This document shows, piece by piece, positions 23,701-34,486 of a DNA stretch of 64,000 bases; the stretch's first letter is position 1, and each line of letters opens with the position of its first letter. The DNA is taken from positions 104,183,989 through 104,247,988 of the forward strand of contig OY740772.1 of assembly GCA_963513935.1 (NCBI GenBank), in the 5' to 3' direction. Made by a program: the position numbers and the translations under genes. The notes under the pieces are model-generated. The model saw only the letters and a list, made by a program, of their open reading frames with translations, had not been told where the DNA came from and ran no database searches. This DNA is from Aphrophora alni. Lineage: Eukaryota; Arthropoda; Insecta; Hemiptera; Aphrophoridae.

Positions 23701-26700
23701 ATATCTTTGCTAATAAAAAATGAAAGTATCTCCTTTCCTACGCAAAAACCCTAACATTGCTTTTTATAGTTCTGAATAACCAATGACAATAAAGTCACAG
23801 TTCAAATCTTTGTTTATTTTTCAAATTATGTAAACTTTTGTTAGTGTTTCAAGAGGAAGCGAAAATTTCTCTTATTATTAAATCGCTAGTCTTGTCTTTG
23901 CTGGCAGCAGTGATACGATATCTCAAAAAATTGCATTTTACTTCTATAAAGCGTAAATGTTTACATATTTTAATTTTACGAACTATCCACACGTATTTGT
24001 AACTGTAAAAATCCGTTGATGGACGCCATCATAGTACTTACTCAGCTCCACCATCATACAATGTTATACTAGTACAAGCAGATACTCTAAAATACAAAAT
24101 TAAGGCTCTTGGGAATCAAATGGTCTACACGTAGGTTAGGTTAGGTTTAAAACTGTTGTTACACAGGTTTTCAGAACCTTATAATTGAATATATCTTTAC
24201 TTTATTGACGCCAGGTATGTATTATCGCATGGCGAGACTCGAAACTTTGTACATTCAATCGCTACGCTCTTGTCGGTAACAAGGCTCTGTCAGATCTCTT
24301 AAATATACGGATATCACATTTTTCTTGGTAGTTGAGGGTTCGAAATTAATTTTTCGACACTAAATAACTTCACTTTTCAAAGATGGGGATAACTTTCAGA
24401 ATATAAATAAAATTTAATTTAGTCTCTTATAAGTTGAACACGCGAGATATGGACAAAAACCTTTTAAAATTGCCTTCATTTTGACATTTTAAATTCGGTT
24501 TGTCTGAATTTCAATAGGATTCTATATGAGCACACTATAGTTCCATATACCAAATTTATTTATTCAACTATACCACTAACTTCGCTATTTGTTGTTTGTA
24601 GCTACGAGGTTGGCACCATTACATACGGAATTGAAATACGCAACGTTTTGTCGAGTTTATCGTTGAATAACACGAGATATGAACAAATACTGTTTAATAT
24701 GGCTTTAATTTTGAAAATTTTAAACTCTATGTTTCTGAATATAAATAAGTTTAGATACGAGCACACTACAGTCTGCTTACAATATTTCATGTTTTAAGTT
24801 TTGTAGTTTCTATCGTGTTTATCTACATATGACAATAATAATGACTTATAGAAGGTGCGTAGAAACTAACTTTTCGGTTTTCTGATGCATAAAATGTCGA
24901 GATTTGGTAAAAATTTAAATGGAAAATTATAAACGATTACCAAACTTATCCTATAGGCTACCATGTACAAGATTGTTATTTACATAATTTTCGTACGTCC
25001 TTTTTTTAGCAAACTATGTAAAAATATCGTACTTTCTCAAATTGCCATCAACAAAATTAAATTTGAATACCATTTATAATACTAGAGAAAGAAAAAGTTT
25101 TATATTTTTTTATTATTAATATTTTTTTACCATATCCCCTATTTGTCATGTAAAGTAATTTCGTATAGTAAGTATACATTTTTGTTAGGTTTTGTAATTT
25201 CCTATACTGGTTTCAGTCTTAATCTTCACATTTTACAATATGTAAATAATAGTGCATTGACTTAGATGTTAATCATTTAACATCTTCATTATAAGGGGAA
25301 TTATTTAATCAGGGACTTTTTTATAATTTAAAAGGGACTAACCTAATTTAGAAGCGTCCTAATAGTAAGGTCAAACATGTTATATCATCCAAAGTTCGAA
25401 TCGTTCACCGAAATGATCATTCTTATCTATTGTCTCAACATAAACCTATTAAAAACCTAGCCAGCTTTGATAAGCACGAACATAAAGTACAAATTACACC
25501 ATTAAACATTACGCTTAATAATTTAGATGCAAATGGGGGTCGAACGCGTAACGTTTAAGGCTTATACACGTATTGATTCATATTACCCCAATTTGCGTGA
25601 GATTTTTAATAAAGCCCAACAAGGTTAGCTGCCACTTTTGGGAGAAAATACGAAAATTATTGAAAAACACAACTGGCATCTCTTGTTTCTCGCAGCAGAC
25701 TTGTTATACATACTGTCGAGTAGAGCCACAAATTTACCATATCACCACAAATAGTTTGATCAAAATCAGAGGAACGATTTTGAGAAAATAAGATTTTTTT
25801 AACAATTCCATAGAAATTAGTTTTTTTTATAGTTTACTTCCTACACTATTGTTATTTATGTCTAAAATTAATTTGTTTTGTATAAAATTTCATTACTTTG
25901 GAGTTTAAATACAAACAATTTCACTGAAGTTGCACCAGAACAGGTGTAAAACTAATCAGTTTACTTCTTCAAAGTAAGAACGTGTTCATAAGCTAACGAA
26001 GCCTCAATTCCCTCACCCTTCTCGTCTATTTGAATACACGTATACGATTTCTTCGTTAACAAGAAAAGGTTTGTATGACCTAACTTCGTGTTCTTATAGA
26101 AGTGAAATATATATTTTCTTTTACTACAGTTTAAATAAATATTTAATGTAAATAAACCTATTCTTACATTTTTAAAATAAGTATTTTAAGAAATAATAAA
26201 TGGTGGAAAAAATCGCATAAACGTTCTGATTTATCCACTACCAAAACCAAACAAAGGTAATCCAAAAATTTACAAAACATGACATGTTTGTAGTTGTCAA
26301 TCAAAAAGTGGAAATTGTTGTTGTCTTTGAAAAAAAAATTCTATTTAAATACAGGCATAAACGTCCTTATAGTATTTTATTTAAATTCAATTTTTAATAA
26401 TTTTTGTCCGATCTAGTTGAAGCCCACTAGTCTTTGCTTCAGAACTTTAGAATGGCGGAAATTATAAACGAAAAATACTTATACGTCCTGCTAAAATAAT
26501 TCTAGTAAACACTATAGTTTAATTTTTGGTTGTTTAAAGGGGAAAACCTCTCTGTCATCATTTCATTATGAATAAGAAGAAAAGTACTAAAATAAATACT
26601 TTTATCGCTTGAATACTTGTCACAACCGGAAAAGAACAAGATAAACCAGATAGGAAGAGAGTGATCTAACTAAAGACTTCATGAAAAGGTGTAGATCCAG

Positions 26701-26709
26701 CTAGGTTTC
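20649..26709 (-). repeat. right arm of 6-kb inverted duplication
   Basis: This 6061-bp segment is the reverse complement of 11523-17555. Its inner edge (20649, 'tggagattgtaag') lies inside an uninterrupted L repeat. Its outer edge is sharp: 'ccagctaggtttc' ends at 26709 within an R repeat, and PLE sequence starts at 26710. The roughly 20-bp insertion at about 25318-25340 relative to the left arm creates a short direct repeat around 'gggact'. Mirror copies of the repeats lie at about 20965-21215 (GC-richer block), 21453-21478 (telomere-like run), 21645-22250 (E), 22370-22440 (K), 23195-23420 (R), 24130-24315 (K), 24410-24985 (G) and 25300-25570 (J). Confidence 0.95.
26517..26709 (+). repeat. 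dispersed repeat R truncated by a PLE junction
   Basis: Mirror of the R copy at 11505-11715, but it stops at 'gatccagctaggtttc' and lacks the final 'ctcgggattgcc...tactcac' part that full copies have. The missing part is replaced by PLE sequence from 26710. Confidence 0.75.
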
Positions 26710-26715
26710 AAACAC

Positions 26716-27633
26716 GTGTTTGATGGCACTTTACGTCAAGCGGAAGTATTAAAACTTTATCTCAACAAAATCAACCATAAAATGCAATTCACTATGGAGA
26801 CCGAAATAGATAATAAAATAAACTTTCTTGATTTGACTATGACCAAGGAATATGATAAACTAAAATATAAAATTTACCGAAAATCTACCACTACTGATAC
26901 CACCATTCATGCCACATCACACCATCCAATATCACAAAAAATGTCAGCATACAACTGTTTCATACACCGCCTTCTCACCATACCATTGGATAAACACGAT
27001 TTCAACGATGAATTGGAAACCATTAAATATATAGCCCAAGCGAACGGATACCATGAAGCAATGATTGATAAACTTTTGCATAATCATATAAGAAATAAAC
27101 AGAACCCTATCACACGGTCTAAGAATAAGAATAAAAAATTCGTATCCATGGAATATTCTAACACCGTTCCGCATATGGTGAAAAATACATTGGAGAAATA
27201 TGATATTACCGTCACTTTTCGCACCAACAATAATATTCAAAAATTATTACGACCCAAACGTGTAATTCCAATCGAAAAGAAGTCGGGTGTTTACAAAATC
27301 AATTGTGATGATTGTGACAGTATTTATGTGGGACAGACGGGTAGGGCATTCAAAGACCGTTTTAATGAACATTTGCCGCATACAAACATGCATAAATTAA
27401 AATCTAACTTTGCTCAACATTTAATTAATAGTAATCATTCATACACTAATTTCAACAAAAATTTGGTTCCACTTCATATTTGCAAAAAAGGTAGACTTTT
27501 GAACGCCTTAGAAGAATTCGAAATTTATAAGGAGTTTAATAACAATCCGTCTAAATTATTAAACGATCAGCTGGATTTTAAAAGTAATAGTTTATATGAC
27601 ACAGCCCTAGGCTATTTTAAACCGGTTTTCTAA
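26716..27633 (+). CDS. PLE polyprotein C-terminal part (RT end plus GIY-YIG endonuclease), truncated
   Basis: The frame is open from the element edge at 26710. The first listed codon, at 26716, is GTG, so it is not a genuine start. The protein is the tail of a longer polyprotein that would normally begin with reverse transcriptase fingers and palm. Residues 1-75 (including INFLDLT and YRKSTTTDTTIHATSHHP) match the segment after the RT catalytic core of PLEs. Residues 176-305 form the endonuclease: G191-V-Y193, CxxC at 197/200, Y204-V-G206, R210 and R215, H219 and an acidic patch at 266-269. In PLEs the two domains act together, the nuclease nicking DNA and the RT copying element RNA at the nick. 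There are no internal stops or frameshifts, so the copy is young. Lacking the RT active site, it cannot move itself. Confidence 0.92.
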   Translation: MFDGTLRQAEVLKLYLNKINHKMQFTMETEIDNKINFLDLTMTKEYDKLKYKIYRKSTTTDTTIHATSHHPISQKMSAYNCFIHRLLTIPLDKHDFNDELETIKYIAQANGYHEAMIDKLLHNHIRNKQNPITRSKNKNKKFVSMEYSNTVPHMVKNTLEKYDITVTFRTNNNIQKLLRPKRVIPIEKKSGVYKINCDDCDSIYVGQTGRAFKDRFNEHLPHTNMHKLKSNFAQHLINSNHSYTNFNKNLVPLHICKKGRLLNALEEFEIYKEFNNNPSKLLNDQLDFKSNSLYDTALGYFKPVF

Positions 27634-27796
27634 CTATAGTAATATATTTCGTTAGACAGTTTACGACAGTGTACCATGGACCACACTACGACCTACACGA
27701 TGAAATTGTCCAGCACAATTAAGTTTTTTAAAAGTGTTGTAACTGTGGTGTTTTTGTGTGTTTTTAAACGTGTTATGTGTTTCATTGTGTTTGTGT

Positions 27797-27845
27797 AAGT
27801 GTACTTGACAATGGGATTGCGGTCCCGAAACGCGTCGTAACATTC
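27797..27845 (+). ncRNA. degenerate hammerhead motif in PLE copy 2
   Basis: Same arrangement as in copy 1: TTGACAA (27805-27811), GGGA/TCCC stem II and GAAAC (27827-27831) with GCGTC after it. TAC before the core can pair with GTA after the cleavage triplet, only about 3 bp of stem I. Confidence 0.5.
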
Positions 27846-27934
27846 GAACGACCAAAAAAAGTCACAAGACGGAACATTAAAAGGTAATATTTAATATTAT
27901 TATTAACATATTATCCTATATAATATTATTCAAA

Positions 27935-28225
27935 GTGACTTGGAATCCAAGAACCATGCAACTAAAAGTTTATTTGTGTCCATAAAACTATCCTATATTA
28001 CACAGTAACATTTCATTCCATTATTCCACTGAAGAATGTAAGTATTGACAGAACTCTTAGCCTGTAATATCCTTCTATATTTACTTTACATCCACACATT
28101 CGGATTAAATCAAAGTAAAGAACTAAATCTGTGCAAATAATTTATAATATAATGTACCACTCGTGTCTTTTCTTATTTATGTCAACATTTACAATATTGA
28201 TGGAAAGTTATTAGAATAGAACAGA
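27935..28225 (+). repeat. dispersed repeat H, copy 1
   Basis: Matches 44115-44400: 'aaaactatcctatatta', 'cagtaacatttcattccatt', 'tattgacagaactctta', 'ttaaatcaaagtaaagaac' and 'tttataatataatg' correspond in order. It abuts the PLE 3' end, so the PLE probably landed in or beside it. Confidence 0.65.
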
Positions 28226-28544
28226 ACTTTACAAACAATACAGTAAGGTTAACATAACATATTTAAACATTGACCGTCTGCTATTAACGGCTAACATTTA
28301 TTTAAATGTTATAATTAAGCATACACACCATTACAAATACATTACAAATTATTTAATATACTAAAACTATTATTAACGATATGTTAATTTTTCTAGTTTT
28401 AAAGTTATTAACTAGGGAAGGGTTGTCACATTATTCTTATAGTTTATTAGGATATTTGTCATCAATTGTGAATATATAAAAACAAACACACAACGTTTCG
28501 AGAGTTTGGGCAAACTAAATATTAGTTTGAATTTTTCTTGTTAT
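28226..28544. other. no feature recognised
   Basis: AT-rich DNA, no ORF. Confidence 0.4.
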
Positions 28545-28750
28545 TTAAAAACGAAAAACCTCTGAGTCGTCATCCCCTTATAAAAAGAAAGACCAGACCC
28601 CTAATCCTCAAATACGCTTAAAGCGTCAGAATATGAAGAGAACAACAGTTGGTTAAAAGAGACCAGATAGGAAAGATGAAAGAAACGGATCTACATAAAG
28701 AAAAGTGTAGATCCAGCTAGGTTTACTTGGGATTGCCATTATATTGAGCC
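28545..28750 (+). repeat. dispersed repeat R copy
   Basis: 'aaaaacctctgagtcgtcat', 'ataaaaagaaagaccagacc', 'gaagagaacaacagttgg', 'gataggaaagatgaaag', 'gtgtagatccagctaggttt' and 'gggattgcc' follow the R order. Confidence 0.75.
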
Positions 28751-29354
28751 GGTGAGAGTTAACTAAAAATAAGAAATAGTGTACACAAAAACAACACAAT
28801 TGGACTTTTATAATCTAAAATAGATGGACATATTTGTTTATAAAATTATAAATTCAACTAAAGAAAATCATAGATATAAGACTGCAAAAAACTGTAACTG
28901 TTCTCGGAGACCTGACAGGTTTGCAAACCTCATACGTGAAACTGTGATGCGATAAACGGGTTTCATCTGCCATTTTATAAATGGCTTCGCAATCCAATTT
29001 CTTTTAATACAGCAATCTCGTCAAAATGTGTCAGATTTTTAATTTTATTCCGTCAACCTGACTTGCTGAGAGAGGAGGTCTGATTTTCTGATAACCAATT
29101 ATCTGGTTTAAGAATTCCCCAATAAAATGAAATAAATAATTACTACAAAAGTATCACTACAAGTAAGCTACGAAAACCGCAGAAACAATATGAACTTATT
29201 CAACTTTCCGCCATAATGAAATTTAACAAAAATGTTATTAAAAAACTTGCTTCAACATACGTAAATAAAAAACTCTTTTGGAACTTTTTTATCTTCTGAA
29301 TGAAGTGGAAGTGCAACACCCTATAATAACAGTAAAATTAAAAAAAATTAATAT
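28751..29354. other. no feature recognised
   Basis: AT-rich DNA without an ORF or an assigned repeat. Confidence 0.4.
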
Positions 29355-29482
29355 CAGTTATAGTTTGATTGGTGTAGCTCGTGTATCACTGAAGAGGACG
29401 ACCTTGTCGTTGAAACGCGTCTGATACTTAGACGTATTTTTTTGTGAAAATTGTGTTCTGTTTGTTTGTTATACTATTAATT
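29355..29482 (+). mobile_element. solo PLE terminal fragment with hammerhead
   Basis: Resembles the arms of the inverted pair at 56628-57106: 'gattggtgtagctcgtgtatc', the 45-nt hammerhead, then 'acttag(a/g)c', a T-run and 'attgtgttctg' with 'tttgttatact'. No PLE coding sequence is adjacent. Confidence 0.7.
29383..29427 (+). ncRNA. hammerhead ribozyme, type I minimal form
   Basis: A 45-nt motif with all hammerhead parts. GTATCA (29383-29388) and TGATAC (29422-29427) form a perfect 6-bp stem I. CTGAAGA (29389-29395) is the CUGANGA core. ACGAC and GTCGT form stem II with a small loop. GAAAC (29412-29416) precedes GCGTC, giving a GUC cleavage triplet at 29419-29421. Stem III is almost absent, but its loop is the self-complementary ACGCGT. 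PLE hammerheads of this small form have been described as acting as dimers. The same 45 nt occur on the minus strand at 56689-56733, which argues for conserved function or recent origin. Cleavage itself is inferred. Confidence 0.8.
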
Positions 29483-30685
29483 GTCAATAATTTATAAAAT
29501 ACGATGATGGTGTTATCCTTAGCTTGATAAATTTACCTTCCATTTTTTTATATAAATTTTCACTAATTTTTTGTTTGTTTAGATTATAAAAACAACTATA
29601 AAACACGCAATAATTAAAATCAATCCATGGATTACCCCACCTCCAGTTTCTCCTTTTATATGTTTTTAGCAAAATTATGTAAGTGAAATTTCTGTAAAAA
29701 AGTATAAAATTAATATGGTTGATCTAATATTCTAAATTTTTTGTTACGTCTGACATTAGAAAAATTCCATTTGTATCGAAGTTGAAAACATTTTTAAAAA
29801 ATATTGCAAAAGTGGAAGTTTAAAATATTTTTAAATCGTTAAAAACATCAGGGTTGACAATATATAAAATGTCTTTACAAATAATAATAATAATGAAAGA
29901 TCAAGACCTGATTTTTTTTAAATTTTTTTTTTAATCAAACCCTATCAAACGGCGATCTTTTGTTTGTTCGCTTAAATCTGAACTCACGTCTACATAATGG
30001 GCTACTACTTGATTAACCACCTAAATCATTAAACTTAATTGTTATTTCTTTCCTCTTTTTTTAAATTTATTAGTAGACTTGACAAAGTTTTGTTCCTGTA
30101 GTAAAAATAGTTTTAATATGTTAGTAATATTTTTTTTTTCTGATATAGATTATTATACATTGCAAACATTCCTTTTGAAATTGATAAAGTTCCAAAAAAG
30201 CGCCATTTACTTGTTGTATATGTTGAACCAAATTTGTTTTATAACATTTATGTTGATCCCATTATGACGGAAATTTTAATTACCTCATATTGTTACTGCG
30301 GTTTTGGACTCTATTCTTATATTAATACTCTCGTAATAAGTTTTTGTTGAATTCTTTTACTATATTAACTGTTTATCAGAAGAGTCGGACGTCTCTCAGC
30401 AAGTCAAGTTAATGGAATAAAATGAGATCGTAGACGAAACCCTCTCGTACTGCACAGTTTAGCATATAATTGTATTTTTTGAAGATAGGCTTGTGAGATT
30501 TGCGAGAACCTTTACAAAATTTATATTAGAAAAATAATTGAAGACGTAGCTTCCATTAACAAAATTGTGAATTTTGAAAACAAAAATTATTTTATTAAGA
30601 AAGGGTGACATTTTCTCGGTTGATTATTACGCGCTAAACTTTTGGGAGGACATTTTTTTTTTTTAAGTTACTATTTAAGCAAAAA
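29483..30685. other. AT-rich stretch, no gene recognised
   Basis: Short opposing ORFs (29484-29672 and 30079-30267) are rich in Lys, Asn, Phe and Ile, as expected from AT-rich noise, and have no motif. No repeat was assigned. Confidence 0.45.
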
Positions 30686-30689
30686 ACTG

Positions 30690-30862
30690 TTAACTCGGCT
30701 TCATGGTTGGAAGAGAACACGAATTGCTCAAACAACATGATAGTAAAGACGAAAAAACTAGATGAAGAAGGGGTAAATGCAGTTAGATAGGGTATGTCGG
30801 GATTACCACACCCTTACTCACTATAAGTGCGTATCTATAAGTGCGTATCTATAAGTGCGTAA
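30690..30862 (+). repeat. dispersed repeat R, diverged copy with 14-bp tandem end
   Basis: 'gttggaagagaacacg', 'gatagtaaagacg', 'gcagttagat', 'gtcgggattaccacacccttactcactataag' in part follow the R 3' half. Its end continues as nearly three tandem units of 'tataagtgcgtatc' (30827-30862). Confidence 0.6.
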
Positions 30863-31419
30863 ATCTGGGGGGTTTTTAGTAAAGGTTATTACAAAAATAA
30901 AATGCTATGCCACCAGTACACTTTAACTCTGTAGTCAGATTGCCTATTCTGCGCCTTAATACCGACAAAGAACACAATTAGTTATACTATGCCGACTATA
31001 TGTATAGAGATATATAAATTTATTAACATGGTTATTTATGAAATGTTGTTAAAATTAATGATATTTTGGTGTAGAAAGTTTGAATATTGATTTATTTGTT
31101 TGTGACCTTTATTTACTGGAAATATTAAAATAAGAGTAAAGTTTCACGAAGCTAAGACAAATTTTGTTAATTTTTCAAAATTGTCCTAACATTGCTACTC
31201 GAGAGGAGGAATGAACAGAATTGAAGCCAATTTTTTTTTATCGTGAGCATAGAGTAAAACGTTTTGCTCCTGGGTAGAAGGTCCACATCTACTACTATTT
31301 AGACATTCTATGGTTTACACAGAACTGTTTTATTTTACTTACAAACATAGTTTACCTAGTAATGTTTATGTTATTGTTTTTAATATTTTAATGTTATTGT
31401 TTAATCGACGAACGCAAGC
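30863..31419. other. no feature recognised
   Basis: Unassigned AT-rich DNA. Confidence 0.4.
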
Positions 31420-31525
31420 GAGCGATGTTTTATTCTCTACTGATAATGGATTGTTCCGAAACGTGTGTTAAGACAGCGTGAAAACGAAATTAGAAGATGG
31501 ACTATAAAGGTAATATAAAATGTAT
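31420..31525 (+). mobile_element. PLE 3'-end fragment with hammerhead-like core
   Basis: CTGATAA (31440-31446), GG/CC stem II and GAAAC (31458-31462) followed by GTGTGTT resemble a decayed hammerhead. About 45 bp later 'ggactataaaggtaatataa' resembles the PLE 3' terminus at 27885-27900. I infer a solo PLE 3' end. Confidence 0.5.
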
Positions 31526-31529
31526 TGAT

Positions 31530-31710
31530 TTTTACCTTTCTTGTTTAAGTAAAAAACATCTCGGTGATCATGGGAAGGAAGAAGATAACAGAAACTAAAG
31601 ACTTGATTGTAAGCTGTATGAGAGGGATCTAACCCAAGACTACATGAAAAAGTGTAGATCCAGCTTTGCTTGTCGGGATTGTCATGCCCGTATACACTAT
31701 AATAGTAAAC
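31530..31710 (+). repeat. dispersed repeat R copy
   Basis: 'gtaaaaaacatctcggtgat', 'gagagggatctaacccaaga', 'ctacatgaaaaagtg', 'tagatccagctttgcttg', 'tcgggattgtcatgcccg' and 'cactataa' match the R 3' half. The minus ORF 31468-31728 lies on it. Confidence 0.75.
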
Positions 31711-31779
31711 TCCTGACGGTTTAATCATTATAATGGAAGTTTTAGGTTGAATTGAGTAGGCCTAATATTATTTCGTTTT

Positions 31780-32215
31780 CTTTTTCGAGGATACAGAATA
31801 CAATTAATACATAAACCACTCTGCTCAGTCTGCACAGCTGTGCTGTATTCCAGTTATTAAATAAACAGTTCAATTGAGAGAAAACAAACACATCCTTAAT
31901 CAGCCTACGCGTAATGTAGACATTATTTAATCAAACACTACTCGTTTAGGGGGTAAACACAGGGGGTTGTTTTGAGTAATATGTTTTTCACAAGGGCTGA
32001 AACTTGTCTCTCAAAATTTGATTATTCTCACGCCGGTGCTATTTAATTACGTTTGCTTGTTTCCTCATGTATCACGTAACACCGTTCGTTATGAATATCT
32101 CTGTCATTTTATCTAATTTAGATTTGTTGTCTCTGTGAAGATCATTGTCGTATTAAGGATCCCTCTTTCTTTAACATGCTGACAAAATCATTTCACTCAA
32201 TAAACAAGAGTGCAA
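31780..32215 (+). repeat. dispersed repeat I, copy 1
   Basis: Inverted relative of 54675-55105. Shared after reversal: 'cacagctgtg', 'attaaataaacagttcaa', 'gaaaacaaacac', 'ctaatcagtc/ttaatcagcc', 'aagggctgaaacttgtctct', 'gtttgcttgttt' and 'gacaaaatcatttc'. Confidence 0.7.
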
Positions 32216-34129
32216 AGACTTTGTACAAATTAATTGTTGAAGTTGATTAAACGATTAATAAATGGCTGAAGATGTGAAAATCCGATGATGCTAAATTTGG
32301 ACTATATGGAGGATGACGTAAAACATCCTACTAAAGATCATCAAAACTTCATTTCGAGGATGATCACTCTCCTGAATGAAACAAACAGAATGCTACGTAA
32401 CTCTTCTCTTGACTGTTTTACTTTCTCTTTTAAAATCTTAAAATAGTACTCAGCATTAATAGGTCTTTTTCTGCAAAAAATTCGTGGTAAAGGTTTCCAT
32501 GTGAATCCAAAAATAGAGTTTAATTTTATTTATTTACTTACTTTTATTTTCAAAACTAAAAATAGTTTTGACTTTCCGTGGCAAAGATGAACTTGGACTC
32601 AGATGTTTTGTGACTGCAACCAGTCTTTTTTCTTTATATCAGAATTCAAAAGTCAAGGAACCTATTTGGTATCGCCTTAAGGAATTTAAGACTATCTGCA
32701 ACTACTGTTTACACATTACCAATACTTATTCCAAATTTCTAAGCGATTTTTCAGACTGTGATTCTCCGATTGTCTCGAATTATTGCATCAACACCAGTGA
32801 GTTTGTATTCATTGGTTGAGGTTCTCGGTCAACGAGAATGTGGTTTATCTTTAAATCTCTTTCCACAATCATACTCTCTAGACACTCTTCCCCCAAACTG
32901 ATTTTTAAGTCTATAATAAATATGAGACGTAATGACACCTTCATAATGTCGAAAACTCTAATGATAATTTGCAGAGCATCACTCATGTGTACCTCTCGAT
33001 CCAACATATTGATTACAACTGACAGAAATAACAAACGAATTATGTATTATAACTAATGACAAGTTCAAACATTGAATTTCATTTATTGCTGTTACATTGT
33101 ACTCATACATAGTATAGCATCGTAAATCACTAATAAAATATCATTATAGGCCATACATAGTATACATACTTACAAACTAAAAAAGACATTAAAAATACAA
33201 GATACATGTAACAATGGTAATAATAAAAATAGACATATAAACCAAGATAAATAATTTTATGTGTTTACCTAATGACTCATTATTTCCTTGAAATCTTTAC
33301 AAAAACTAAGTATAATTATTTCTCTTCACATTTGAACGATATTAGAATTAAGTCTTTAAGAGCTGGTCTAGATTTACTAGGATAAATTTATAGGTATCTA
33401 TGATTTTAGCTCATGATCAGAAACATCGAATGAAATTAAAAGATTTTGGATTTCTTAAGCTTCAAAATAATTTAAGAGCAGTATACGTACACTTTAGTTC
33501 TTTTGTAGATTATTTCCACCATTTTGGTTTGGGACACATATTCCATCATTCTTTTATTTTTCTTGATTTCATCAAAATTAGTTATTACTTGACCGGTATT
33601 TTAATTGAAATTTTTTAAATTAAAAAGAAATTAACTAATTAAAAAGAATTCGTTTAAAAAAATATATATTAATCTTTTTAAAGGTTCGGATTCGGGAACT
33701 AAACTATAACTTATAAATTGTCAAGTTATAAACGTTTTGTTAACTTATAAATTGATTGACTGGTTTTATCGAATGATTTTAGGGTTATTTCACACTTACA
33801 AATTTTTCTATTAGAAACATAATTTTAGTTTTAGGGCTGTTACAATTTCAATACTTTTCTAACATTTCGTATTTATTTTTGACACTAATTCTTCTTAATA
33901 AGTAGAAGCAACACATTACAAAACAAAAATAAAGTACAAAATAACCAAATATGTCTCCTCAACTTTAGTTATATTTTGCAGTTAATTTTTTTCTGAATAT
34001 ATAGACTTCCGATATATAACGTAAAATAGTGGTAACAGGAACAAGGAAAAATTGTCCCAACAAAATTCACACGTAATTATTCATATTTACTGTTAATGTT
34101 TAAAGCTCTTTTTAAGTGTAAAGTAAAAC
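32216..34129. other. unassigned; two overlapping ORFs of unknown meaning
   Basis: 32568-32819 (+) and 32780-33034 (-) are 83-84 codons long. The minus ORF has a fairly normal mixed composition (for example LKISLGEECLES), unlike most AT-rich noise here. I recognise no domain and see no repeated copy. It could be a decayed exon or transposase piece. I do not call a gene. Confidence 0.35.
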
Positions 34130-34405
34130 GATACTGCAAGGGGTACTAATTACAACAACAAGGCGACATTCCTTGTTTATACTAATTAGCCTATTTTATA
34201 CCTCAAATTATAATTACCCGAAATATATCACACTCTCTCACATTCCTTCCACACCAATCACTCACAATATCAGTAGAGGCCAAACCTCAGGATTGTGGAA
34301 TATGTAGGGTTTACAGTAAAATGTTTGCCTTTAACATCCTTGTTAATTTTACTTTCTCGAATATACAAAGTATAAGAAAGTTATGTAATTTTATTGACTT
34401 GCCTC
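34130..34405 (+). repeat. dispersed element D, 5' part, copy 1
   Basis: Matches 47185-47460. In common: 'gacattccttg', 'actaatta', 'cctattt', 'aattataattaccc', 'cacattccttcc', 'aggccaaacctcagga' and 'ttgccttta'. Downstream (34680-35580) a second block matches 51880-52690, so D is one element of at least 1.2 kb. Confidence 0.75.
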
Positions 34406-34434
34406 CTTTCGACATTTTTTTTCTTATTTAATAG

Positions 34435-34486
34435 TCAGGGCTACACGTGTTTCGCCATCGTTGATCGCTTCATCAGGTCATAAAAT
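34435..34486 (-). ncRNA. hammerhead-like motif
   Basis: On the minus strand CTGATGA (34470-34476) is a perfect core. GCGATC and GATGGC pair with one mismatch as stem II. GAAAC (34449-34453) runs into the self-complementary ACACGTGT and a GUA-type cleavage triplet. Stem I is not evident. It lies between the two D blocks and is probably a PLE terminus. Confidence 0.5.

Larger units (their letters stand above)
26710..27929 (+). mobile_element. Penelope-like element, 5'-truncated copy 2
   Basis: A 1220-bp PLE 3' portion: the end of the reverse transcriptase, the linker, the GIY-YIG endonuclease and a 3' UTR of about 300 bp ending 'aaaggtaatatttaatatta'. It starts against the broken outer end of the right arm. 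A 6-bp 'ttcaaa' occurs both at the 5' junction (26707-26712) and just after the 3' end (27929-27934). This could be a short target-site duplication or junction microhomology. It shares its last 689 bp almost exactly with copy 1 at 17556-18244. The same 3' motif 'aaaggtaatat' also ends the PLE fragment near 31510. Confidence 0.93.

Noticed and set aside
32780..33034. 84-codon minus ORF with fairly balanced composition
   Set aside because: No domain, no second copy and an overlapping ORF on the other strand. There is not enough to call a gene.
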